The translations under genes were made by a program, and so were the position numbers. From NCBI GenBank assembly GCA_031254955.1, contig JAIRTK010000024.1, forward strand, positions 1 through 10,645: a stretch of DNA of 10,645 nucleotides, in the 5' to 3' direction. This DNA comes from Opitutaceae bacterium. Lineage in GTDB: Bacteria; Verrucomicrobiota; Verrucomicrobiia; Opitutales; Opitutaceae. The stretch's first letter is position 1. Every line of letters starts with the position of its first letter. Below, in pieces: positions 1-5,414 of this stretch. Under the pieces are notes generated by a model that was not told the origin of the DNA, ran no database searches, and saw only the letters and a program-made list of their open reading frames with translations.

Positions 1-222
1 GTAAATAAAATATTACAAAGCTCTTCTTCTCCTCCTAAAATGTGAAATCCCTACCCCCACCGCTTAACAGGACAGCAAAGGCGGTGGCGAAAGGAATGGC
101 CCGCACGAAGCCTCAAATGAGGCCTGCCTGTTTGAATGAGAAGTAAGGGTAACAGGACGCGGCTGTGTTGGAGTTGCCCTATTTTTAAAAAGCGCGGAGC
201 CGTGAAGTAATATCTTGTGCCA
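1..222. other. Gene-free stretch left of the long hairpin
   Basis: No reading frame here looks like a real protein. The open frames are rich in Arg, Pro and Ala, lack recognisable motifs and lack a convincing ribosome binding site. The first 50 bases are AT-rich, with a pyrimidine run at about 21-36 that reads as a purine-rich, Shine-Dalgarno-like run on the minus strand, but no start codon follows it at a usable distance. Minor structure: a perfect 7-bp inverted repeat (ccaccgc at 57-63, gcggtgg at 81-87, 17-nt loop) and a TTTTTAAAAA palindrome at 182-191. No function can be assigned. Confidence 0.5.
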
Positions 223-334
223 GGGGAGCATGGACGGCGGCGGGTGGAGGCGCGCAAAAAAGAGGGCCGCCGCTTCACTGGCGGTGTACAAAACCCCACG
301 ACCCCGCCTCCGCCCGCCGCCGTTCTGGCTCCCC
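223..334. repeat. Long imperfect inverted repeat (112-nt hairpin/cruciform)
   Basis: The arms are 223-252 and 305-334. Hand pairing gives 21 consecutive pairs (232-252 with 305-325, two of them G-T wobbles on this strand), a 2x2 mismatch (230-231 / 326-327), then seven more pairs (223-229 with 328-334). The 52-nt loop contains its own 5-bp hairpin (267-271 with 280-284). The arms are almost pure G/C. This is far longer than a typical terminator stem, and no T-tract follows on the plus strand. It could be a structured RNA, a small non-autonomous element with terminal repeats, or part of a transfer or replication region of the mobile element whose relaxase starts at 671. The structure itself is directly visible; its role is unknown. 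Confidence 0.7.
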
Positions 335-557
335 GCCCGTGCGCCAATGCATCCCCGCGCCTCACGAGGTCGCGCCGCGGCACAAGGGACGCAGGGGCGT
401 GGCACGAGTTCGTACAGGTCGGACGGGGGCGGATGCCTACCTTGTCACCATATTTTGAATATCGCGTAATCCGGGCAAACACGGCATCGCGGCGTCCACT
501 ATTTTGATTCGCGCCGCACCGGTAGGATGCGGGTCCATGAAAGTCCTGAAAAAATCA
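335..557. other. Gene-free stretch between the hairpin and the relaxase leader
   Basis: No supportable coding region. Small inverted repeats occur near the right side: gcggcg at 489-494 with cgccgc at 512-517 (17-nt loop), and ccgca at 514-518 with tgcgg at 528-532 (9-nt loop). Taken alone these are expected in GC-rich DNA. They are listed because they lie upstream of a relaxase start, where transfer origins are often found. Confidence 0.35.
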
Positions 558-642
558 TTGCCGACTGAGGCAAGGGGAGATGCGTGGTGCTCAAAAAGAA
601 CGCAGGTGCGTTCCGGGTGGGCGCGGCCTGTCCGCATTATCC
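558..642 (+). promoter_or_regulatory. Candidate oriT-like or operator repeats upstream of the relaxase
   Basis: Two hairpins are visible: ttgcc 558-562 with ggcaa 569-573 (6-nt loop), and a perfect palindrome, gaacgca 598-604 with tgcgttc 607-613 (2-nt spacer, or a 6-bp stem with a 4-nt AGGT loop). MobF relaxases such as TrwC of R388 bind a short hairpin 5' of nic, and oriT usually lies beside the relaxase gene. As I recall it, the R388 hairpin arm contains GGTGCGT, and the second hairpin here contains the same seven bases at 605-611. Farther on, tccgcattatcc (631-642) loosely resembles MobF nic regions. Together these make an oriT remnant plausible but unproven. A regulator-binding site for the relaxase operon would look similar. 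Confidence 0.3.
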
Positions 643-657
643 GCGCGCGTGTCGCGA

Positions 658-665
658 GGGAGGAG
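658..665 (+). promoter_or_regulatory. Ribosome binding site of the relaxase fragment
   Basis: GGGAGGAG ends five bases before the ATG at 671. It decides the start: the open frame continues upstream to 584, but the relaxase-like sequence begins exactly at this ATG and only this start has a good Shine-Dalgarno sequence. Confidence 0.7.
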
Positions 666-670
666 CCATC

Positions 671-814
671 ATGCTGACGGCCAAGCCGCAGTTGAATCTT
701 TCCAACGCGGAGGGGTATTTTCGCGAGCATCTGGCGACGGGCGATTACTACATGGACGGCCATGTGGTGCGCGGCGAGTGGCGCGGTGTCGCCGCGTCCA
801 TGCTCGGGCTCGAC
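671..814 (+). pseudogene. MobF-type conjugative relaxase, N-terminal fragment
   Basis: The 48 codons match the start of the TrwC/TraI (MobF) relaxase family, which nicks oriT and leads single-stranded DNA transfer in conjugation. Visible family features are Tyr16 and the Tyr26-Tyr27 pair (the catalytic tyrosine region; TrwC uses Tyr18 and Tyr26), the GDYY motif (24-27), GEW (35-37) and the MLGL segment (44-47). Full-length relaxases of this class are usually close to 1000 residues or more with a C-terminal helicase, so over 95% is missing. The homologous part stops after Asp48, exactly where the serine-recombinase element's inverted repeat begins. The frame then reads through element DNA to a stop at 926-928, which would give an 85-residue product with a foreign tail. 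No further relaxase sequence is found right of the element. Family assignment is from motif recognition. Confidence 0.8.
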
Positions 815-833
815 CGGACAGGAGACACACTGC
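815..833 (+). repeat. Left terminal inverted repeat of the element
   Basis: Matches the reverse complement of 3453-3471 at 16 of 19 positions. The inner ten bases (824-833, gacacactgc) are a perfect match, and the outer five (cggac) also match. It lies 24 bp beyond the recombinase stop codon. Confidence 0.7.
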
Positions 834-857
834 ACATCTTTTCGTGTGTTGTATGGA

Positions 858-2960
858 TCATAGGAGGGAAAGCTGGATGGTTTGCGAGCGCGGCGCGGAT
901 GGCAAGCCGGTGCGCCCCGTGGCCTTGAGCTGATCCATCCGTTTGCGCACGCGCGCCGAGCACAGGTCCTGCGGATCGACAAAGCACGGCGCGAAGCGGA
1001 TCACCTGCCGGGTCTTGAGCAGGCCGTGGCCGATCAGGCGGCGGAGGGTTTTTTGCGCGACACCGAGCCGCGCGGTGGCCTGCTGCAGCGTCGGCCATTT
1101 GCGCTTGCTTGTAGGCGCGCCCATCCCGTGCTCCCGGAGGATTTCCGCCACGTTGTGCGCCCGCCAGCAGGCGCCATCCGCAGCGCGGCTGCCGTTGCGG
1201 TTGAGGATCGCCGCAATTTGCTGCACGGTGCATTCGCCGGCCAGCTGGCGGATCACCCCGGCGGCGTCCACGACGGGGACGCCGCGCACGAGCCGGTTTT
1301 TCTTTACCGGTGGCAGGACGGTGTGCGCGCCGCCGGCCCAGTGCACGACGGCCTCGGCATGCAGGCGGGCGCCCGCCTGCGCGGCGCCCCCGTCTGTATC
1401 CGTATTGCAAATACGGATTATGACCTCCTCGACCAGGGCGCGCAGGATGCGTTTTTTAAGCCTCGCGGGCGCGGCGGGATGGCTCCACGCGCGGGAGAGC
1501 CCGGCGCCGAGCGCGCGCAGCCGCGCGGCCTGGGCGTCGTCAAGCGGAGGCTCCGCCACGATGGACGAGGCGGCTTGTTCGAGCCGTTCGATTTCCTGCA
1601 GCGCCGTGTTCCAGCGTTTCTCAAGCTCGGCGCCCACCAGGCGGTTTCCGGGATCGACCGCCTCGAACTGGCGCCGGCGCCAGCCGGCCTCGTGGCGGGC
1701 TTTTTCCAGCGAGGCGCGCAGCATGTCCGCCCGGCGCTTGTGCTCCTCCCCGGCCTGCTTTTCGGCCAGCAGCACCGCATCGATGGCGTGGGGCTGCAGC
1801 GCCGCGAGCACCTGCGCGCTCACCGCCTCGTCGAGCCGGCGGGCGCCGACGTTGCAGCAGGCCCGGCCTCCGTGGGTGTTCATGCCTCCGCGGCACTGGT
1901 AGGCGGGGCTCAGTCCACCGCGCCCGCGATAACTCACGAAGAGCATGCGCCCGCAGTGGCCGCAGCGCACCAGGCCGGCGAGCAGGGCCGCGCCGTCCTT
2001 GACCGCCGTGCGCGTCCGGCCGTGCGCGGAGAGGTTTTCAGCCAGGGCGCGCTGGTTCGCCTCGTATTCGGCCCACGTGATGTAGCCGGGGTGGCGGTCG
2101 TGCAGCAGCACGCTCCATTCCTCGCGCGCGCGGGCATGGCCGCCGGTGCGCCGGGCGCGCCCGTCCGGGCCGGCGTGGACGCGCTGCGTGGTGCGCCCGT
2201 AGGCATACGCCCCCGCGTAAACCGGGTGCTTGAGGATGCAAATCACCCGGCTCATGCACGCCGCGCGCCAGACGACATCCCCGCAGTCCCCGCGACTAGG
2301 CAGGCGCACGCCGCGCTCGCGCAGTTTGAGCAGGGACTGGCGGGCGCTGCCGGTTTGCCGGAAGCAGGCGAAGACCTCGCGGATGGACTGCCGCACCTGC
2401 TCGTCGGCGCTCATTTCGAGGCGGTTGTCCGGCGTGCGCTCATAGCCGGCCGGCGCCAGGTGCAGCACCTCGCCGCGCGCTATCTTCTGGCGCAGCGCCT
2501 CCTGCGCGCGCTGGCGCAACAGTCCCAGTTCAAACTCGCTCATCGTGCCCTTGAGTCCAAGCAGCAAACGGTCGTTGAGCAAGCGCGCGTCGTAGACGCC
2601 GTCGTGGTCGATCACCAGCGTCGCGCTCATCGCGCACAGGTCCACGAGCAGGTGCCAGTCGCGGTTGTTACGCGCCAGCCGCGAGGCTTCCAGCGCGAAA
2701 ACCGCCCCGACCTGCCCGCGGCACACCAGCTCAAGCAACTGCGCGAAGCCGGGCCGTTCGTCGAGTCCGCTGCCGGAGCGCCCCAAGTCCTCGTCGATGG
2801 TCCGCACCGTCGCGAAGCCGAGCCGCTCGGCGTGCTCGCGCAGCGCATACTGGCGGCGGCGGCTCTCGTGGCTGTGGAGCACCTGCGTGGCGGTTGACTG
2901 GCGCACGTAAACGACGGCCATGCGCCGCCGATGATTCTCGGTGAGTTTGTCAGCATTCAT
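858..2960 (-). CDS. Large serine recombinase (resolvase/invertase + recombinase + zinc ribbon)
   Basis: A 700-aa site-specific DNA recombinase that would move the surrounding element by a serine-linked strand exchange. The N-terminal resolvase domain (about 14-155) has the VYVRQS motif with catalytic Ser22 and the EASRLARN motif (91-98) with conserved arginines. A recombinase domain (about 165-310) follows, then a zinc beta-ribbon (C333-G-H-C336, with C356 and C368/C369), then a charged helical, probably coiled-coil segment (about 395-470). The C-terminus adds two helix-turn-helix-like segments (about 565-615 and 620-665, the latter resembling a MerR-like excisionase fold). The ATG at 2960 is chosen because the conserved domain starts soon after it and it overlaps the end of the upstream ORF. 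The extension to 3041 is low-complexity and overlaps that ORF. No strong Shine-Dalgarno is seen, so translational coupling is likely. It appears intact. Confidence 0.92.
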   Translation of the reverse strand: MNADKLTENHRRRMAVVYVRQSTATQVLHSHESRRRQYALREHAERLGFATVRTIDEDLGRSGSGLDERPGFAQLLELVCRGQVGAVFALEASRLARNNRDWHLLVDLCAMSATLVIDHDGVYDARLLNDRLLLGLKGTMSEFELGLLRQRAQEALRQKIARGEVLHLAPAGYERTPDNRLEMSADEQVRQSIREVFACFRQTGSARQSLLKLRERGVRLPSRGDCGDVVWRAACMSRVICILKHPVYAGAYAYGRTTQRVHAGPDGRARRTGGHARAREEWSVLLHDRHPGYITWAEYEANQRALAENLSAHGRTRTAVKDGAALLAGLVRCGHCGRMLFVSYRGRGGLSPAYQCRGGMNTHGGRACCNVGARRLDEAVSAQVLAALQPHAIDAVLLAEKQAGEEHKRRADMLRASLEKARHEAGWRRRQFEAVDPGNRLVGAELEKRWNTALQEIERLEQAASSIVAEPPLDDAQAARLRALGAGLSRAWSHPAAPARLKKRILRALVEEVIIRICNTDTDGGAAQAGARLHAEAVVHWAGGAHTVLPPVKKNRLVRGVPVVDAAGVIRQLAGECTVQQIAAILNRNGSRAADGACWRAHNVAEILREHGMGAPTSKRKWPTLQQATARLGVAQKTLRRLIGHGLLKTRQVIRFAPCFVDPQDLCSARVRKRMDQLKATGRTGLPSAPRSQTIQLSLL

Positions 2961-3189
2961 TTTGCGTGTGGTTGTTTGATGCGCGGGAGTGCGCCGGAGG
3001 ATTTTGGGCGGAGCCGGCGCCCGGGGGACTTTTGGAGACATCCAGAAGCAGTTGGGCGAGCAGTCCGAGCGTTTGCGCGCAAATCGGCACTGCGGGGACG
3101 ATCCGCGCGGGCGCCGGCTCGAACTCGAATTGCCGCTGCAACGCTTCCGCGTCGCCGCGCGGATTTCTTTTCAACAAGGGCGGTTTCAT
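2950..3189 (-). CDS. Small conserved-looking protein upstream of the recombinase (orf2)
   Basis: A 79-aa frame whose last 11 bases overlap the recombinase start, consistent with coupled translation. The middle (about 20-50) is a run of hydrophobic and proline-containing sequence ending in LLAQLLLDV. It looks like real coding sequence, and I believe similar short proteins sit before this type of recombinase elsewhere; that is memory, not a search. The tail is low-complexity. It shares DNA with the extension of the other small ORF (2957-3391) in a second frame, so only one of the two is likely real in this segment. No function is known to me. A helper or directionality role for the recombinase would be a guess. 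Confidence 0.5.
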   Translation of the reverse strand: MKPPLLKRNPRGDAEALQRQFEFEPAPARIVPAVPICAQTLGLLAQLLLDVSKSPPGAGSAQNPPAHSRASNNHTQNEC

Positions 3190-3391
3190 GCGCCGCCCAT
3201 TGCCCCGCGCAATCGGCGGGCAGGCAATCCAGACGGCGCAGCGCCTCCAACGATACGCGCGGACACCTGGTTTCCTCGAAACGCGCGCAATGGCCCGCGT
3301 CGGTCATCCACCCGGGCACCGGAAGACTCGTCCCGTCCTCCAGCCGCACGTAATACACGGACGTTTTTTTGTGATGCCTGACCACTTCCAT
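2957..3391 (-). CDS. DUF5372-like small protein at the head of the element (orf1)
   Basis: The first ~75 residues resemble the small DUF5372-type proteins often found two genes upstream of large serine recombinases: a short beta-rich stretch with YYVRLEDGT, then PVPGWMTD, then a leucine-containing helix near 45-55. The reading frame stays open upstream of the ATG at 3391, and the residues encoded there (a tyrosine/histidine-rich stretch and HPCHG at 3398-3412) fit the expected start of that family. Yet no ATG, GTG or TTG is available in frame back to the element end. The start may therefore be a rare codon such as ATT at 3427, or it has been lost. The sequence after about residue 75 is arginine/alanine-rich and overlaps orf2 in another frame, probably read-through after a lost stop. 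The final TGA overlaps the recombinase ATG. Possibly degenerate; function unknown. Confidence 0.5.
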   Translation of the reverse strand: MEVVRHHKKTSVYYVRLEDGTSLPVPGWMTDAGHCARFEETRCPRVSLEALRRLDCLPADCAGQWAAHETALVEKKSARRRGSVAAAIRVRAGARADRPRSADLRANARTARPTASGCLQKSPGRRLRPKSSGALPRIKQPHAK

Positions 3392-3445
3392 GTCCCGCCC
3401 GTGGCAGGGATGATAACGATAATGAATCCTTACCGTTTCGTTGCT

Positions 3446-3451
3446 ATTATA
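3446..3451 (-). promoter_or_regulatory. Perfect TATAAT -10 box just inside the right end
   Basis: On the minus strand TATAAT lies two bases inside the inner edge of the right inverted repeat, pointing into orf1-orf2-recombinase. No good -35 hexamer is present at 16-18 bp spacing; that position falls in the outer repeat and flanking DNA. If it is a promoter, its strength may depend on the DNA next to the insertion or on an activator. Confidence 0.35.
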
Positions 3452-3452
3452 G

Positions 3453-3471
3453 GCAGTGTGTCGTCCGTCCG
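3453..3471 (+). repeat. Right terminal inverted repeat of the element
   Basis: Reverse-complement partner of 815-833, 16 of 19 matching, with gcagtgtgtc (3453-3462) perfect. The next base starts the Thr codon of a Clp Walker A motif. The outer nine bases (3463-3471, gtccgtccg) recur inverted at 4381-4389. Confidence 0.7.
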
Positions 3472-4182
3472 ACAGGCACTGGCAAAACCGAGATCACGAA
3501 TGCGTTCACGGGGTATTTGTTCGGTGGGGCGAAGCCGTTGCGCTTTGACATGTCGGAATACCAAAATCAAACCTCGGTCGAGAAGTTGATTGGTGAGAAG
3601 GGCGGGGACATCGGCTTGCTGGGCCGGGCACTGGCGAAGGCGGAGGCCGCGCATGGCGGCGGTGGCGGCGGCAATGGCGGGACGCTTTTGTTTGATGAAA
3701 TCGAGAAGTCTCATCCGCTGGTATTGGACTTGTTTTTGCAGATTTTGGATGACGCGAGCATCACGCTGGCAAGTGGCGAGCGGAAGAACCTTTCGGGATA
3801 TTATATTGTGTGCACATCGAACATTGGCGCGGCGGAAGTAATGCGGATGCAGTCCGCGCCGTTCGCGAGCATCGAGCGTACGGTATTGGCGCGGGTAAAT
3901 CAAACACTGCGTCCCGAACTGGTGGGGCGCATGACGGAAAAGGTGGTGTTTGCGCGGTTGTCTTATGCGGTGCAAAGGGAGATTTGCGAGAGCATGATCG
4001 CGGGTGAACTGGCTCGACTGCGCGGACTTGGGCATGACTTGAAAATCACGCCTGACGAAGTGGAGGCGATTTTGCGGGCCGGTTTTCACAAAACCCTTGG
4101 CGCGCGCCCCATGCGCGGGGCCGTCGAGCGGTTCTTGCAGGGCAGGGTAGCGGGCAGGTTGTTGGGAGGAACCCCGGAGTGA
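3472..4182 (+). pseudogene. ClpA/ClpB-type AAA+ ATPase, C-terminal half
   Basis: The C-terminal AAA+ module of a Hsp100/Clp unfoldase, which threads proteins using ATP. The visible part starts inside Walker A (TGTGKTE at 3472-3492) and continues through RFDMSEY, Walker B LLFDEIEK (about 3685-3708), sensor 1 (CTSNIGA, about 3811-3831), the arginine-finger region RPELVGRM, and sensor 2 GARPMR in the ClpB D2-small domain, ending at a natural stop. A glycine-rich insertion (HGGGGGGNGG) precedes Walker B. About 236 residues remain. The N-terminal part, including the start codon and first AAA module if there was one, is missing because the serine-recombinase element abuts it. Open-frame codons left of 3472 belong to the element. 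Clp-like ATPases are usually chromosomal, but relatives occur on mobile elements. The relaxase fragment beyond the element suggests, without proving, a shared conjugative-element origin. Confidence 0.85.
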
Positions 4183-4201
4183 GTTGAATGCGGTTTTTTA
4201 T

Positions 4202-4366
4202 TCAATACCCCGCGCTTGGGGCGGGGATTTTCGACAATGCTTCAAGCGCTTCGCGCGTGTTCGCGATTTTGTCTTCCTCCATTATCTTTCCGTTTTCGTC
4301 CAACACGCAATACGCGTGGCTTCGATCCCCGAGGTCCAGTCCAATTGTATATTTTGTTGCTTTCAT
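4202..4366 (-). pseudogene. IS110-family transposase, N-terminal fragment
   Basis: 54 codons starting at ATG 4366. The sequence KYTIGLDLGDRSH at residues 5-17 is the first motif of the DEDD/RuvC-like catalytic domain of IS110/IS1111 transposases (Asp11 would be the first acidic catalytic residue), followed by the usual beta-hairpin and a helix ending near residue 46. Complete proteins are about 320-420 aa with a second, serine-containing Tnp20 domain, so about 85% is missing. After roughly base 4230 the residues no longer look like the family and a stop follows, so the true breakpoint is probably near 4225-4235. Only ten bases separate its ATG from the stop of the SorC gene, which leaves no room for a 5' bridge-RNA region of IS110-group type. 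Nothing recognisable remains of the right end. Confidence 0.75.
4208..4230 (+). terminator. Possible terminator after the Clp fragment
   Basis: A 6-bp all-G/C stem (ccccgc 4208-4213, gcgggg 4221-4226, 7-nt loop) followed by ATTTT, 25 bp after the Clp stop codon. The T-tract is short, and the hairpin overlaps the tail of the IS110 fragment, so it could equally be part of a broken insertion-sequence end. Confidence 0.3.
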
Positions 4367-4376
4367 ATGGCATAGT

Positions 4377-5369
4377 TTATCGGACGGACTGCACCGGGCC
4401 AGTGCGGAGGTTGGTCTCAAGCAGTGCGCGTGCACCTGATTCATCAATGACAATTCCCTTGATAAAACCGCCGTTGATGGCGGCCCGGATGGCGGCAGGG
4501 CAATTAAAGCCGGCAACCACGCCGATGGCTTTCGGAATTCTGGCAAGCCGGTCAAGTTCAATGCTCATCACCCGGTCACGCCATTGGGTGTCGCACTCCC
4601 TGCCGTCATCGTCGTAGAATCGTCCCCCGATTTCACCAACAACACCGGCGGATTTCAACCCGGCAATATCCTCCGGCTTGAATAGTCCTCGCTCGATAAA
4701 CACCGAATGACAGGGGGCACCGATTTCGACAATGGCGAGACTGGCCTGGTTAAGGCAGGCAGTGACCAGGCGAATCTGCTCACTGGCGCGAAGCGTGTCG
4801 CGGATTTCCTTCGTACCCATATAAGCCGGCGTGTTCATCGTGATAAAACTGCCGCCGAGTTTTTGCGAAAGAACGCGACCGATTTCCTGCGCGTCATAAT
4901 CGCACACAGTGGCGCCCGCGCGTCCGATGGCTTGAACGATTCTGATATGTTTGTTTCTGGACGCGGGAAAGTGACGGACCAATTCCCGGACAGTGCGCCC
5001 AGTGCCGATTGCGATGATATTATTTGATCGGGCAAAAGATTCGATTTCGCTTGCGGCGAACATACCAAGGATATCGCGTGATATTTCCGGTGAAAATCGC
5101 TCCGATGTCTTGACAACTATCGAGGGATCGAGCCCAAACCGGGTGCGAAGCCTTGCCTCCATCTCGCGATTACGGGAATCGTAATCGGCGACGATGGTGC
5201 GCACGATGCCACGCTCACGCGCCACGGACAGCAGGCGGGAAACACTGGACTGCGTAATATTCAAATGTTTTGCCAGTCGATACTGGTTTATGCCTTTCAC
5301 GTGATAAAGGTGAGCGATCAAGCGAATCTGATCATCCATTATATGAAATACTTTTGGCGGACTGCTCAT
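4377..5369 (-). CDS. SorC-family sugar-binding transcriptional regulator
   Basis: A 330-aa DNA-binding protein predicted to control the glycan genes upstream of it in response to a sugar or sugar phosphate. A helix-turn-helix lies at about residues 26-60 (GINQYRLAKHLNITQSSVSR). The rest is the SorC effector domain, with the GTGRTVREL phosphate-binding-type loop near 120 and the conserved C-terminal VIDESGARALLE. The start at 5369 has AAGG 12 bases upstream; the internal Met at 5339 has no ribosome binding site. It follows GH36 by 45 bp on the same strand, so co-transcription and autoregulation are likely. The last 13 residues after ALLE exceed what I expect for the family and end ten bases from the IS110 fragment, so the C-terminus may have been altered by that insertion. 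Its base composition looks less GC-rich than GH36 and the sulfatases. The ligand cannot be told from sequence. Confidence 0.9.
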   Translation of the reverse strand: MSSPPKVFHIMDDQIRLIAHLYHVKGINQYRLAKHLNITQSSVSRLLSVARERGIVRTIVADYDSRNREMEARLRTRFGLDPSIVVKTSERFSPEISRDILGMFAASEIESFARSNNIIAIGTGRTVRELVRHFPASRNKHIRIVQAIGRAGATVCDYDAQEIGRVLSQKLGGSFITMNTPAYMGTKEIRDTLRASEQIRLVTACLNQASLAIVEIGAPCHSVFIERGLFKPEDIAGLKSAGVVGEIGGRFYDDDGRECDTQWRDRVMSIELDRLARIPKAIGVVAGFNCPAAIRAAINGGFIKGIVIDESGARALLETNLRTGPVQSVR

Positions 5370-5414
5370 GATAAGACGAAACCTTCGGCTGAACTGCGAA
5401 TCGCCATGTGTTCA

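Larger units (their letters stand above)
815..3471 (-). mobile_element. Serine-recombinase transposable element with terminal inverted repeats
   Basis: A 2657-bp unit bounded by imperfect 19-bp inverted repeats contains a large serine recombinase and two small upstream ORFs, all on the minus strand, with almost no spare DNA. The left end falls directly after relaxase codon 48 and the right end directly before the Walker A codons of a Clp-type ATPase, so both boundaries are marked by the abrupt ends of unrelated genes. GACAGG occurs at both junctions (817-822 and 3471-3476). It may be a shared crossover core or chance. Large serine recombinases usually act on att sites without long terminal repeats, so the repeats may be recombinase binding sites. 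The element looks structurally complete, but its flanks do not belong to one target gene. Confidence 0.7.

Noticed and set aside
110..123. gcctca/tgaggc mini-palindrome
   Set aside because: A 6-bp stem with a 2-nt spacer in a gene-free stretch; expected by chance and without context.
51..482. Minus-strand open frame of 143 aa near the left edge
   Set aside because: Arg/Pro-rich without motifs, spans the long inverted repeat, and has no ribosome binding site.
815..928. Continuation of the relaxase frame to the stop at 926-928
   Set aside because: The residues lose all relaxase character exactly at the element's inverted repeat; this is read-through into element DNA.
882..2897. Long plus-strand open frame (671 aa) opposite the serine recombinase
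   Set aside because: A frame kept open by high GC content: rich in Ala, Arg, Gly and Val, with no motif, and fully antisense to a gene with clear catalytic motifs.
2961..3041. Upstream extension of the recombinase to a start at 3041
   Set aside because: The extra 27 residues are low-complexity (Pro/Arg/Thr), overlap orf2, and the start at 2960 fits the domain boundary better.
3430..4089. Minus-strand open frame of 219 aa opposite the Clp fragment
   Set aside because: The plus strand shows unmistakable Walker A, Walker B and sensor motifs, so this is a shadow.
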